Of a stretch of DNA of 64,000 bases, positions 1 through 10,500 are shown piece after piece. The stretch spans positions 1 to 64,000 of the forward strand of contig JAQGOC010000236.1 of the NCBI GenBank assembly GCA_028293805.1, given 5' to 3'. Position 1 is the stretch's first letter, and every line of letters begins with the position of its first letter. The notes beneath the pieces are model-generated. The model was not told where the DNA came from, made no database searches, and saw only the letters and a program-made list of their open reading frames with translations. The position numbers and the translations under genes are program-made. Source of the stretch: Gammaproteobacteria bacterium. GTDB lineage: Bacteria > Pseudomonadota > Gammaproteobacteria > Steroidobacterales > Steroidobacteraceae.

Positions 1-281
1 AGGTCTACGCAAGCGCCGCCTCGATCTGGGAAATCAGCATCAAGTCCGCCCTCGGCAAGCTCGCCGCCGATCCCGAAGAGATCCTCGCGAGTATCGAGCC
101 CGCCGGATTCAATCTGCTGCCCATCACCGGCGAGCACGCAGCCAAAGTCGCGCAACTACCGTCGCTACACACAGACCCTTTCGATCGCCTGTTGGTCGCA
201 CAAGCGTTCGTGGAGCCAATGCTGCTGCTCACAAACGACGATGCCCTGCGCGGCCATGGTTCCTTCATCACCATAACCTAA
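1..281 (+). CDS. PIN-domain (VapC-like) toxin, C-terminal part, truncated by window start
   Basis: Frame starting at nt 3 reads VYASAASIWEISIKSALGKLAADPEEILASIEPAGFNLLPITGEHAAKVAQLPSLHTDPFDRLLVAQAFVEPMLLLTNDDALRGHG..., typical of PIN toxins (EISIK, HTDPFDRLLVAQA). The track ORF 5..274 on minus is its shadow. Confidence 0.85.
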   Translation, partial: VYASAASIWEISIKSALGKLAADPEEILASIEPAGFNLLPITGEHAAKVAQLPSLHTDPFDRLLVAQAFVEPMLLLTNDDALRGHGSFITIT

Positions 282-718
282 CTCCGGCTGGCGGAACGTC
301 GCCGGTGGATTCAATTCCACGAATATCGCCGTGGCCCAATGTCAGGAAATCAGCTAGCTCAGTCCAGCAAGACCTTTTGCTGTCCTGCCTCACCATCGGC
401 TAGGAGTACTGCCTCTTGGAAGTCCTTAAATGAATACCGCACAATCGCTGGCGGCGTAAGTCCTCCGTTCGACAACATGGTGAGGAGATCGCTCGGAAGC
501 TGCCACTGGAATGCACGATGCGGACGTTCGTCAGCCTAACAAATCAGTGTGGAGCCGCTGCAGTCGCGCCAGAACAGGGTCCGATTGATAAGCCTTACGT
601 TGTACGGCGACGCTCGAGATCCGCTTGGTGTTTCGGGCGTCGTTTTGGAAGGAGCTGCGAGCCTCTCGGCGTTATTGCCGGATCAATCCCGCGGGAGTCA
701 CGCTGTGCAATGCCATGC

Positions 719-732
719 CCCCCATTGAGGGG
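719..732. promoter_or_regulatory. palindromic box CCCCCATTGAGGGG (reverse complement CCCCTCAATGGGGG)
   Basis: Read directly; about 63 bp upstream of the ATG at 795. Same core as 19341..19354. Confidence 0.5.
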
Positions 733-794
733 ATGGGCGCCCTCGGTGATTGCTCGGAACATGCGCTCTCCGTCTTAACCCGAGAGCTCACAAA

Positions 795-1736
795 ATGTCT
801 GTGCCCAAACCGATTCGTCGCATCGCCATCGTCGGCACCGGTGTGATTGGCGCCAGCTGGGCCGCCTACTATTTGGCGCGCGGTTTCAACGTAGTCGCGA
901 CTGATCCGGCTCCGAATGCGCAAGCCGGTCTTCGCCGCTATGTCGATGACGCGTGGAGCACGCTGACGCGAGCCGGTTTGTCGCCGGGTGCATCGCGGGA
1001 GCACTTGTCCTTCACGCCAGATATGGCGGCCGCACTCTCCCAGGCCGATTTCGTACAGGAGAACGCTCCAGAGCGGCCGGAGTTCAAGATCAAGCTGTTC
1101 GCCGAAATGGACGCCGCCACACCCCCGGACTCGATCCTCGCATCGAGCTCTTCCGGGATCACGATGGATGTCATTCAATCCGCCTGCAAGCGACCGGAAC
1201 GCTGCGTGATTGGCCATCCATTCAATCCGCCGCATGTCATCCCGTTGGTCGAGGTTGTCGGGGGAGCCAAAACCTCGGACACCACTATTGAGCGCGCGAT
1301 GGCCTTCTACGCATCGATCGGCAAGAAACCGATCCGCCTGCACAAGGCCCTGACGGGACACGTCGCGAATCGATTGCAGGCAGCACTCTACAAGGAAGTG
1401 CTCTATCTGGTTCAACAGGGCGTGCTGAGCGTGGCCGACGCGGACATCGCAGTGTGCTACGGCCCCGGGCTGCGATGGGGCGTCATGGGCCCCAGCCTGC
1501 AGTGGCACGTTGGTGGTGGTGCCGGTGGGATCGGTCATTTCATGGAGCACTTGATGGGCCCGCTCGCGGGGATGATGCAAGCGCTGGGCACACCGGAGGT
1601 GACGACGGAGCTCAAGCAGCGAGTCGCCGATGCGGTGCTCCAGGAGGCGGACGGACGCCCGGTCGAGCAACTCGCTCGCGAAGAGAACGAGGTCCTCGTG
1701 GGATTGCTCGCATTGCGGGCCCAGTCGGGTCGATAA
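795..1736 (+). CDS. 3-hydroxyacyl-CoA / L-carnitine dehydrogenase-like NAD-dependent dehydrogenase (module A)
   Basis: MSVPKPIRRIAIVGTGVIGASWAAYYLARGF Rossmann motif; VIGHPFNPPHVIPLVEVVGG signature of the 3HCDH family; paralog at 41087..42028. Confidence 0.9.
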   Translation: MSVPKPIRRIAIVGTGVIGASWAAYYLARGFNVVATDPAPNAQAGLRRYVDDAWSTLTRAGLSPGASREHLSFTPDMAAALSQADFVQENAPERPEFKIKLFAEMDAATPPDSILASSSSGITMDVIQSACKRPERCVIGHPFNPPHVIPLVEVVGGAKTSDTTIERAMAFYASIGKKPIRLHKALTGHVANRLQAALYKEVLYLVQQGVLSVADADIAVCYGPGLRWGVMGPSLQWHVGGGAGGIGHFMEHLMGPLAGMMQALGTPEVTTELKQRVADAVLQEADGRPVEQLAREENEVLVGLLALRAQSGR

Positions 1737-1786
1737 GTCCGGCCGAAGAAGCCTCGCCAATTGTTACCCGGAATAGGATCGCCAAC

Positions 1787-2734
1787 ATGAGCCCCTCGGT
1801 TTCAAACACCCTCAGCACCCCCAAGCGCGGCGCCGCGGCCGCTGGTCGCCTCTTCTTCCTCGACCTGGCGGTCGGTCGCGTCATGTCGGTCAATCCTGAC
1901 GGCTCCGACCTGCAGACCGTCGTCACAGAGGGAAGGAAGCTCCCCGACGGCCTGGCCATCGATCTCGGATCAGGACACCTGTATTGGACAAACATGGGCA
2001 ACCTGAAGGCCAACGACGGCTCCATTGTGCGCTCCGACCTCGACGGGCGGAACTTGAAGACCATCGTCCCCCCAGGGGGCACGTTTACTCCGAAGCAAAT
2101 CCAACTCGACCGGAAGAACCGCAAGTTATATTGGTGCGACCGCGAGGGGATGCGGGTGATGCGTGCCAACTTCGACGGCTCGGACGTCGAAGCGCTCGTG
2201 GATACGAGTCTTGGCGACCCACGCCCGGGCGCCGACGCAAAGAAGTGGTGTGTCGGCATAGTCGTCGATTCCGAGGGTGGCCAGATCTATTGGACCCAGA
2301 AGGGTGGCGACAATGCCGGTGAAGGACGAATTTTTCGAGCCAACATCGAGATTCCACCGGGTCAAAGCCCGACGAGTCGTAAGGACATTGCGCTCCTCTA
2401 CGACGGTTTGCCTGAGCCGATCGACCTCGAGCTCGATGCTCGCAACCGGATGCTCTATTGGACGGATCGCGGCGATCCCCCGCGCGGCAATACGGTGAAC
2501 CGTGCACCCGCGGACCCGACCCCCGGCACCGACAACTTGATCGAGGTACTCATGTCTCATCTGATGGAGGGAATCGGGCTCGCCTTGGATCTGAAAGGCG
2601 GCCGCATGTTTGTGACCGACTTCGGCGGCTCCGTGTACAGCGCGAATCTCGACGGATCCGATCAAAGAACCTTGCTGTTCGGTCAGGGCAACCTGACTGG
2701 CATTGCATACGCAGAGCGGCCGGCCGGCCGGTAG
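1787..2734 (+). CDS. YWTD/LDLR class-B repeat beta-propeller protein, no obvious signal peptide (module A)
   Basis: Repeated LYWTNMG, LYWCDREG, IYWTQKGGDN, LYWTDRGDPPRGNTVNR motifs; paralog at 42031..42963. Confidence 0.85.
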   Translation: MSPSVSNTLSTPKRGAAAAGRLFFLDLAVGRVMSVNPDGSDLQTVVTEGRKLPDGLAIDLGSGHLYWTNMGNLKANDGSIVRSDLDGRNLKTIVPPGGTFTPKQIQLDRKNRKLYWCDREGMRVMRANFDGSDVEALVDTSLGDPRPGADAKKWCVGIVVDSEGGQIYWTQKGGDNAGEGRIFRANIEIPPGQSPTSRKDIALLYDGLPEPIDLELDARNRMLYWTDRGDPPRGNTVNRAPADPTPGTDNLIEVLMSHLMEGIGLALDLKGGRMFVTDFGGSVYSANLDGSDQRTLLFGQGNLTGIAYAERPAGR

Positions 2735-2745
2735 AGGAGCCTTCG

Positions 2746-4275
2746 ATGAGTGCTGTACTTGACCGATCGACGCGCGGTACCTCGCGTGACCGCCTGACTG
2801 AGACACTGGAGCGAAATCTGGCCAACCCGGCGAATTCGCCCGAATTCGACCTGCACAGGGCTGCCAACGAAGTGCTGGCAGATGTGGGAATGACGGTCAA
2901 CGACAGCGGCGGCAAGCTCAGCTTCTACGGGCAGGATCCGATCCTTGCCACCCCTTTTCGCTTCGGCGCGATGGCAGCCATCGGACTGGCCGCGAGGAGT
3001 GTTGCGGTTGCAGCACTTTGGAAGCACCACACGGGGGAGTCGCAGGACATCTCGGTGGACGTTAGAAAGGCGTTGAGGCGCTTCTGCGGTTTCTTTGAAG
3101 GGAAGTGGGAGACCATCAATGGGCGGCCGCCCTCCGCGTGGGACTTTGCCGGCACCCCGTTCTTGCGAATACCCCTCTTTCGCGAGACCCGCGACGGCCG
3201 TCATGTCATTGCGTTGGATTTTTATCCTAAGTTGCGTGCGAGGACGCTCAGCCTGCTCAGATGCAGCGAGAGCGCCGAGTCGGTCGACAACGCAATTCTC
3301 CAGTGGCGCGCCGATGAGCTGGAAATGGCTGCAGCAGAGCAAGGTCTCGTGTTGGCGAAGGTGCGCACTAACGAGGAGTTTCGTCGAGAGCTGCAGTATT
3401 CGGAGGTTCTCGCGCACATGCCGTTGATCACAATCGAGAAGATCGGCGACAGTGAGCCGGCACCGCCGCTGCGCGCGGCGCGGCGTCCGCTGGACGGCAT
3501 CCGCGCTCTGGGGATGGGGCACGTCATCGCCGGAGGGGCGATCGGTCGTGACCTGGCCTATTACGGAGCCGATGTTCTCAACGTCTGGCGCCCGAATGAC
3601 TCAGAGGTAGAAGCTTTTGCCTGGGACGCACAGGTCGGCATGCGATCGACGATACTGGATGAGTCCAAGGAAGATCGCGCCAGGTTCGACCAGCTACTGT
3701 CGAGGGCCGATGTGTTCTTCGCGAACAAGCGGCCCGGCTTCCTGAAGCGCAACGGACTTGAAGCCGAGGACCTGTGTGCGCGCAGGCCCGGACTCGTGCA
3801 TGCGACGGTCGTTCTTCACGGCACCACCGGCCCATGGTCGAATCGCCCGGGCTTTGACGAGATCGGCGCGGCCGTCTCCGGCCTGTTCGCCCTCGAAGGA
3901 AGCCCCAGTCGGCCCAAACAGCCCCCGATCGTACCCATTTGCGACAACGTAGTAGGTTGGCTCGGCACGGTCGGAGTGCTCGCGGCGTTGCGCCGCCGAG
4001 CGATCGAGGGCGGGAGCTACCGGGTTGTGGTCTCGCTGACGAGGACCGTTCTGTGGCTGCTCTCACTCGGTATCTTTGACAAGGCGTATGCGCGCGAGAC
4101 GGCGGGCTCAACCGAAGAGCACAGCTATGTCGCTCCGGACCTGTTTACGGCCGACACGCCTCTGGGCACTTATCAGGGCATGACGGACCAGGTGCTCCTG
4201 TCACGCACACCAGGATCCTTCAATACCGTGCTCGTTCCGCGAGGGTCGAGCAAGCCCGAGTGGCTCCGCGCATGA
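2746..4275 (+). CDS. CaiB/BaiF (family III) CoA-transferase, long two-domain form (module A)
   Basis: RPLDGIRALGMGHVIAGGAIGRDLAYYGADVLNVWRPND after an N-terminal domain; RPGLVHATVVLHGTTGPW...RPGFDEIGAAVSG. Confidence 0.8.
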   Translation: MSAVLDRSTRGTSRDRLTETLERNLANPANSPEFDLHRAANEVLADVGMTVNDSGGKLSFYGQDPILATPFRFGAMAAIGLAARSVAVAALWKHHTGESQDISVDVRKALRRFCGFFEGKWETINGRPPSAWDFAGTPFLRIPLFRETRDGRHVIALDFYPKLRARTLSLLRCSESAESVDNAILQWRADELEMAAAEQGLVLAKVRTNEEFRRELQYSEVLAHMPLITIEKIGDSEPAPPLRAARRPLDGIRALGMGHVIAGGAIGRDLAYYGADVLNVWRPNDSEVEAFAWDAQVGMRSTILDESKEDRARFDQLLSRADVFFANKRPGFLKRNGLEAEDLCARRPGLVHATVVLHGTTGPWSNRPGFDEIGAAVSGLFALEGSPSRPKQPPIVPICDNVVGWLGTVGVLAALRRRAIEGGSYRVVVSLTRTVLWLLSLGIFDKAYARETAGSTEEHSYVAPDLFTADTPLGTYQGMTDQVLLSRTPGSFNTVLVPRGSSKPEWLRA

Positions 4276-5639
4276 GCGGATCAGATCCGCCGAGAGAACC
4301 TGCCATGCCCACCCGGCCACGAGTCGTCATCGTCGGCGGCGGATTTGCGGGCATAGCCGCCGCCCGCGCATTGAGCGGGAGTGATGCCGATGTCACGCTG
4401 ATCGACAGACGCAACCATCACATCTTTCAGCCTTTGCTGTATCAGGTGGCGACAGGTCTGCTGGCGCCCTCCGAGGTCTCGGCCCCGATCCGGCAGCTTG
4501 CCCGGCGGCAGCGGAACCTCACCGTCATGTTGGCCGAGGTGTCCGGCTTGTCGCAGGATGGTCGCTCGGTGCTGACTCGTTCACGGGGCATCGAGCCTGC
4601 CGAGGTCGCCTTCGATTATCTGATTCTGGCGCCGGGAATGCAGGTGAACTACTTTGGCCACGATGAATTCGCACGCTTCGCTGCGAGCCTGAAGACGATC
4701 GCCGATGCCGAGCGGGTGCGTGCCAAAATCCTGGAAGCCTATGAGCAGGCCGAGCTTACGGATGATCCGGCTGAGCGTAGCCGCCTGCTGACATTCATAC
4801 TGGTTGGCGCAGGCCCGACCGGCGTGGAGCTTGCCGCCTCCATTGCCCTGATGGCGCGAGCCACCTTGCGCTCTACCTTCCGTCGCATCGATCCCGCCTC
4901 AAGCCGTATCCTGTTGATCGAGGCGGGCGATCGCATCCTACCGAGCTTCCGCGAAGCGCTAGCCGGAAAGGCTGGGCGCCAGCTCGCGCGGCTTGGGGTA
5001 GAGGTCCTTACCAGCTCTAAGGTCGAGCAGGTCGATGCTCGGGGAGTAGTAGTTGGGGGACAGAGAGTCCCCAGCGCGACTGTCCTGTGGACGGCCGGCG
5101 TCGGGCCTACTCCGATTCTCAAAGCGCTGAACAGCGACAGCGATCGCGCCGGCCGCATCCGAGTTGCGCCCAACATGGAGCTCCCCGGACGGCCGGGGAT
5201 CTTCGTAGTCGGTGACGCGGCCGCTCTCGCTCAGGAAGGCCGGCAGTTGCCCGGCGTGGCGCAAGTTGCGATCCAGCAGGGCCGCTACGTCGGAGGGCTC
5301 ATCCGCGCCCGCATCGAGGGCCGCACGTCGTTGCGCCCGTTCCGCTACTTCGACAAGGGCAGCATGGCGATCGTGGGCCGGAACTTCGCGTTGCTCGAGT
5401 CCAAGCGGCTGCGAATGAGCGGGTATCTCACCTGGCTCATCTGGGGAACCATCCATCTCCTGTTCCTGCCGCAGCTGCAGAGTCGACTTCGTGTCGCCGG
5501 TCAATGGCTGTGGTGGTATCTGACCGATCAGCGCAGCTCACTTCTCATCCCCGAGACGCGGGTCGTCGATGCCCAGGGAGCGACCGATCGCAATACAGAC
5601 GCAAAGACAGGCGCTATCGCTTCCGACGCGACGGTGTGA
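4272..5639 (+). CDS. NAD(P)/FAD-dependent oxidoreductase, type II NADH dehydrogenase (NDH-2) family (module A)
   Basis: RVVIVGGGFAGIAAARAL; RRNHHIFQPLLYQVATGLL; FILVGAGPTGVELAASIA; paralog at 39756..41072. Start could also be 4305. Confidence 0.88.
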   Translation: MSGSDPPREPAMPTRPRVVIVGGGFAGIAAARALSGSDADVTLIDRRNHHIFQPLLYQVATGLLAPSEVSAPIRQLARRQRNLTVMLAEVSGLSQDGRSVLTRSRGIEPAEVAFDYLILAPGMQVNYFGHDEFARFAASLKTIADAERVRAKILEAYEQAELTDDPAERSRLLTFILVGAGPTGVELAASIALMARATLRSTFRRIDPASSRILLIEAGDRILPSFREALAGKAGRQLARLGVEVLTSSKVEQVDARGVVVGGQRVPSATVLWTAGVGPTPILKALNSDSDRAGRIRVAPNMELPGRPGIFVVGDAAALAQEGRQLPGVAQVAIQQGRYVGGLIRARIEGRTSLRPFRYFDKGSMAIVGRNFALLESKRLRMSGYLTWLIWGTIHLLFLPQLQSRLRVAGQWLWWYLTDQRSSLLIPETRVVDAQGATDRNTDAKTGAIASDATV

Positions 5640-5967
5640 GCCGCCCGAGCGTCGTGTTGCTCGAGAGCCTCTACGACGCGCTCCCAACGACTGATGAGCG
5701 ACTGTCCCAGCTCCGGCCCTATATGGCTACCCTTCTGAGTTCTACCATGCCAATGCGCGCCGACGAGCCGGAGCCTCCGACTCATCGCCCCCTGTCACGT
5801 CGCGAGACCGGGATTCTCCAGATGATTGGCCCAGGACTGTCCAACAAGCGCGTCGCCCAGTCCCTGGGAATCACGTCAAGTCACACCCCAAGAGCATCTT
5901 CGTCAAGCTCGATACCCGCACCCGCGCTCGGGCAGTCGCCCGCGCAGAGTCGATCCGCGTGCTCTGA
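5640..5967 (+). pseudogene. LuxR-family regulator, C-terminal remnant with frameshift
   Basis: LSQLRPYMATLL...PLSRRETGILQMIGPGLSNKRVAQSLGIT, then in another frame VKSHPKSIFVKLDTRTRARAVARAESIRVL*; aligns to the C-terminus of 33832..35319 with about 10 nt missing at the junction. Confidence 0.8.
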
Positions 5968-6062
5968 ATCACAGGAGGCTCGGATCTCAGGACGTGAGAC
6001 AGTGGGGCGCACCACGGGGCCCGCATACCTTCGCTTAGCCCGCCTAAGCCTTCCATACGTGG

Positions 6063-6344
6063 CTATATTGGCGCCTGCCTCCGTCGCGCGCGTCGCCAGG
6101 CGGCTGGAGTTTCCCCTGTTACCTGTCGAAAGTGCTTGCATCGATGCGCCTGATCCACAAATCCACATTGAAGGGAGTGTCCGAATGTGCGCCTGAAGGA
6201 GCGCGAAAAGTGCGCTTCGCTGCGCTGCACGAGGGCACTCGGATCCGCGACCAGTACACGATTCGTGACATGCCCGTCGATATGGTCCAGCACCTTCGGC
6301 GCCTGCCATGCCAGCAGGCGCTCCTTGCCATCGTCCGCCGACAA
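6063..6344 (-). pseudogene. AraC-family HTH remnant with internal in-frame deletion
   Basis: LLAWQAPKVLDHIDGHVTNRV...AHFSRSFRRTFGHS|LQCGFVDQAHRCKHFRQVTGETPAAWRRAR aligns to 36142..36765 but lacks about 26 residues between the two HTH motifs. Confidence 0.75.
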
Positions 6345-6360
6345 ACGCCCCGGGGCTTAC

Positions 6361-6843
6361 CTAATCAGCATTGCCGCGCCGACTGTGCATCGCGCAGCGA
6401 ATGCAGGCGAGTAACTCATCCGCTGCGAACGGCTTGGCGAGATAACAGACAACGTTGCTCTTGAACGCCTGCGCCCGCGCGCGTTCCTCCGGATAGGCTG
6501 TCATCAGAATCGTGGGGATCGCATGGTTCGAGGCGACTAGATGCTGATGAAGGTCGAGCCCGGTCATCTCCGGCATGCGCATGTCCGCGACCAGGCAGGA
6601 GATGCTTTTTAGTCGACGGGACTTCAGGAGCCCTGCGGCGCTCGCGAATGTAACGGCCGCTAAGCCCGCAGACTCGAGCAAGTCCTTCGTCGTGTCCCGG
6701 ATTGACTCGTCATCGTCGACGATCGCGACCAGCGGCCTTTTGGGCACCCAAATCTCCTGTGCAAACGGTGAGGAGAAGACTTGTCTGCGTGGACTGCGTA
6801 AAGCCATTGCACGGCAGTAGCGCCCGTCCGCTTCTGCGGACAA
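6361..6843 (-). CDS. single-domain response regulator (receiver)
   Basis: PLVAIVDDDESIRDTTKDLLES...LVADMRMPEMTGLDLHQHL...ILMTAYPEERARAQAFKSNVVCYLAKPF; paralog at 22284..22919. Confidence 0.85.
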   Translation of the reverse strand: MSAEADGRYCRAMALRSPRRQVFSSPFAQEIWVPKRPLVAIVDDDESIRDTTKDLLESAGLAAVTFASAAGLLKSRRLKSISCLVADMRMPEMTGLDLHQHLVASNHAIPTILMTAYPEERARAQAFKSNVVCYLAKPFAADELLACIRCAMHSRRGNAD

Positions 6844-6890
6844 TACAGACCACAGGGGGCTGTAGTCGCTTCGACTTTGGTGGTAGTCGC

Positions 6891-7517
6891 CTACGACGTT
6901 GTGTTCGACGCGCCGAGCCGGTCGGCCATCCGCACGAGCTCGGGCAGGGAGCGGGCCTGCATCTTCCGCATGACTTGCCCGCGATGAACCTTCACCGTCA
7001 TCTCGCTCAGATTGAGCTCGGCCGCGATCTGCTTGTTCGCCCGTCCCGTGACGACGAGAGCCATGATCTGGCGCTCTCGCTCCGTCAGCCCGCCATAGCG
7101 CTCCTGCAGCTCGGCGGCGATCAGTGCCCCCCGGCGCCGTTCCCTGTCACGCTCGAGCGCCGTGTGGATCGCATCGAGCAGGTCCTGATCGTGGAATGGT
7201 TTGGTCAGGAACTCTACCGCTCCGGCCTTCATCGCCCGCACGCTCATCGGAATGTCCCCGTGACCGGTGATGAAGATGACTGGGAGGGCGATTCCCGCTT
7301 TCGCGAGCTCGTTCTGAAACGTCAGCCCGCTCATGCCCGGTAATCTCACGTCGAGCACAAGACAGCCCAGGACGTCCGGCGGCTTGCTCTGCAGGAATTC
7401 CTGAGGCGAGGCGAATAGCCGCACCTGCAGGCCGACGGAGCTGACGAGATCCTCAAGTGCCGCGCGCATTGATGCGTCATCGTCGATCACGAAGACGACA
7501 CCTGATACGTCGGCCAT
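6891..7517 (-). CDS. FixJ/StyR-type response regulator (receiver + LuxR HTH)
   Basis: VVFVIDDDASMRAALEDLVSSVGLQV...LTERERQIMALVVTGRANKQIAAELNLSEMTVKVHRGQVMRKM. Confidence 0.92.
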   Translation of the reverse strand: MADVSGVVFVIDDDASMRAALEDLVSSVGLQVRLFASPQEFLQSKPPDVLGCLVLDVRLPGMSGLTFQNELAKAGIALPVIFITGHGDIPMSVRAMKAGAVEFLTKPFHDQDLLDAIHTALERDRERRRGALIAAELQERYGGLTERERQIMALVVTGRANKQIAAELNLSEMTVKVHRGQVMRKMQARSLPELVRMADRLGASNTTS

Positions 7518-7592
7518 GATGACAGTTTCCCCTAAGTTGAGCAGGTCGCTCAGCCCGCGGAATCTCTCCTTATGCTACCCAATTGCGTGCAG

Positions 7593-10500
7593 CTACGGCA
7601 TCTGCCCTTCCACTGGTAGCCAAATGCAGAAGACTGCGCCGTGCGGGGCGTTCGGGCCAGCCGATAACCGCCCACCATGCGCCTCGATGATCGAGCGGCT
7701 GATGGACAGACCAATGCCAAATCCCTGCGACTTGGTCGTGTAAAAGGGCTCAAACAACTGAGCTGCGCGTTCAGGGTTCAAGCCAGTCCCGGAGTCGCGC
7801 ACTTCGAGCCGCACGGTGTCCGGCCTGTCGGGAGCGGTCACAATGGTCAATTCCCGGCGCCGCTGGCCGATTTCGCTCATCGCCTCGATCGCGTTGACGA
7901 TCAGATTCAGAAGCACCTGCTGGCACTGCACCCGGTCCCCTTGTACGCGCGGTAGGCCCTCGGTAAGGCGCGTCTCGAGCACAATGTCGTTTCGGCGCAG
8001 CTCGTATTGCGTCAGCGCGATCACCTCAAGGATCGTTTCATTGACGTCCAGCCAATCATTACGCGGCGCCTGGCGCTTCATGAGTGCCCGAATCCGCTGG
8101 ATGATCGCCCCTGCTCTCCTACCGTCGTTAGCGATGCGATCGAGTGCCCGCCGTGCCTTATCCATCTGCGGAGGAGTGGCCGCCAACCAGCGTGCGCAGG
8201 AGGCTGCGCTCGTGACCATCGCACCCAGGGGCTGATTCACCTCGTGTGCGATCGACGCGGTGAGCTCCCCCATCGTCGTTACACGTGTTATGCGCGCGAA
8301 CTCGGCTTGTGTATTGCGTAGTTCTTCCTGCACCTGCCGAAAATCGTGCACGTCCGTGGACGTGCCAACGAATCTCAGGATATTTCCGTCGGCGTCGCGT
8401 ACTGCCACCGCACGATTCAGATGCCACCGGTATGTGCCGTCGGAGGCGCGACGAAACCGCGCCTCCATCGTAAAACCGTGCCCAGAGCGTATCCCCTCCC
8501 AGTAGAGCTGTGAGGCTCTTTCCCGATCCTCAGGGTGCATAGTGGCCATCCACGCATCGGGATGTGAATTGACGTACTGGGGTGTCTGGCCTGTGTACTC
8601 GAACCAAAGCTGATTCACGATATCGGGTGTTCCGTCCGGCGCTACCGACCAGGCTGCGACCGGAATGTGGTGCAACATGTTGACCCGCAGCTGCAATTCG
8701 TTCACCGCTGCCGCGCGCTCCGTAAACTGCCCGATCTGCCTGCCGACGCTCGCCATCAAGCCGAGCAGGTCCTCGTCACCCTGCCAGACGTCGCGGCTGA
8801 TGAATTCGCAGACGCCGAGGACCGTGCTGCCGAGCACGATAGGAAAGGCAAAGGCCCCGTGCAAGCCTTCTCGGGCCGCGACCTCCGCGCGATCAAAGTG
8901 CGGATCGCGAGCAACATCCGAGATGTATTGAGGCGTGGCCGTTCCCCAGACATTGCCGGCTAGCCCGCTCCCCGACGCAAACGTGCCCTCGCGGGTGGCA
9001 GCCTCAAATTGAGGCGTCTCCATCGACCGCCTGCGCCAGAAATCGCCACAGCGGAGTACGCCCGCGTCCCGGTCCACACGCCACCACACACCGACGTGCC
9101 ACCCCAGGGAATCACAAAACGTCTTCAGAATCTCTTGCGCAGCTTCCTCGAGGGAGGATGCTGCGGACAGGATGTGTGTGATCTTGTTTCGTGCCAACAG
9201 GCGTTGCTCGACACGTGTACGTTCGGTCACATCCACCGTGGTTCCCATGAATTCGAGCAGCTCTCCGCGTTCGTCCAGAAGCGGATGCCCCATCGAATGC
9301 AGGTGCTTCACTCGTCCGTTGGGCAGTACGATTCTGTAATCCGCAGCGTATCCGCGCTTCTCGCGCACTACCTGTTCGAGAAGGTCGAGCATTCGCTGCC
9401 GATCGTCCGGGTAAAAGCGGCTAACGATCTCTTCCAGCTCTGGCAGACGGCCTCGTCCGGGATCCAGTCCATAGATTCGGAGGTGCTCGTCCGAGCAGTA
9501 CGTTGGTTTTCCGCTGACGGGGTTGTACGCCCAACTGCCAGTGTGCGTCAGCCGCTGCGTTTCCGCGAGATACGCCTCACTCTGCCTCAGCGCCTGCTCT
9601 ACGCGCTTACGCACGGTCAAGTCGAGCGCGAAGCCGATACCTTGGCTCGTACCTTCGAGCGCGGCAGCGCCGACAAACACGGGCACGCGGCTGCCGTCCT
9701 TATGGATGAACTCCCATTCCAGAGGCGGCACGCTCGCGCCACTGTGGAGCTGTGCCACTAGGCCTTCACGATCATGCTCGAGTGCTTGGGAAGGCGCAAA
9801 ATCAGCCCAGCGCACGCGACCTGATACGAGATCATCGCGTTCGTATCCCAGTATGCGCAGAAATGCGTCATTGGCTTCGAGAACACGACCATCGAAATCC
9901 CAAATGTCGATTCCGACGATATTGGAGTCCACTAGCCGCCGGAACTTCGTTTCACTATCAGTGAGCTCGCGGTACAGACGGCTGTTGTCCAGCGAGATAG
10001 CCGCCTGGGAAGCGAGCACTTTGAGGACGCCGATCCTGCCGGGCGCAAAGAAGTTCGGACCGAGGTTGTTTTCCAGGTAAAGCACGGCAACCAACACGCC
10101 CTGTTTCACAAGCGGCAAGCACAGTACCGACCGGGGGCGCTGCTCACGGATGTACTCGTCGGCGGAAAACGGATTCCGTGCCGAAGCATCGTCGAGAATC
10201 ACGGGCTCTTGGGTACGCGCAGCATAACGGACAATCGACTCGGGAAGTTCAAGCACCGAGACGGGCGTCTCGTGCACGCGAACCGTGACGGAACTGCCGC
10301 GGATCTTCGCTTCCGCCTGGATCAACAATTCACTCCCGCGCGGCAGAATGAGCACCCCGCGTTGGGCGCCCGCGTGCTCGATGGCCGTGCGCAAGAGCGT
10401 CTCGACAAGCTTCTCCAGCACGATCTCGCCAGAGACGGCTTGCGAGACGTTTAGCACGGTGGCGAGATCCAGATGCTCGACCGGCGCGCTGATCATGCCG

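Noticed and set aside
370-540. Minus-frame peptide ADERPHRAFQWQLPSDLLTMLSNGGLTPPAIVRYSFKDFQEAVLLADGEAGQQKVLLD* resembling the end of a zinc/quinone oxidoreductase
   Set aside because: Too short and weak to assign without a database search.
672-1760. 362-aa minus ORF antisense to the module A dehydrogenase
   Set aside because: Shadow of a GC-rich real gene; low-complexity Arg/His/Gly-rich translation with no recognisable domain.
2067-2080. CCCCCCAGGGGG resembling the promoter palindrome
   Set aside because: Inside the YWTD coding sequence and without the 4-nt spacer.
2746-4275. Apparent circular permutation of the CaiB fold (N-terminal-like motif in the middle)
   Set aside because: Long two-domain family III CoA-transferases with this order are a known form; not a new fusion.
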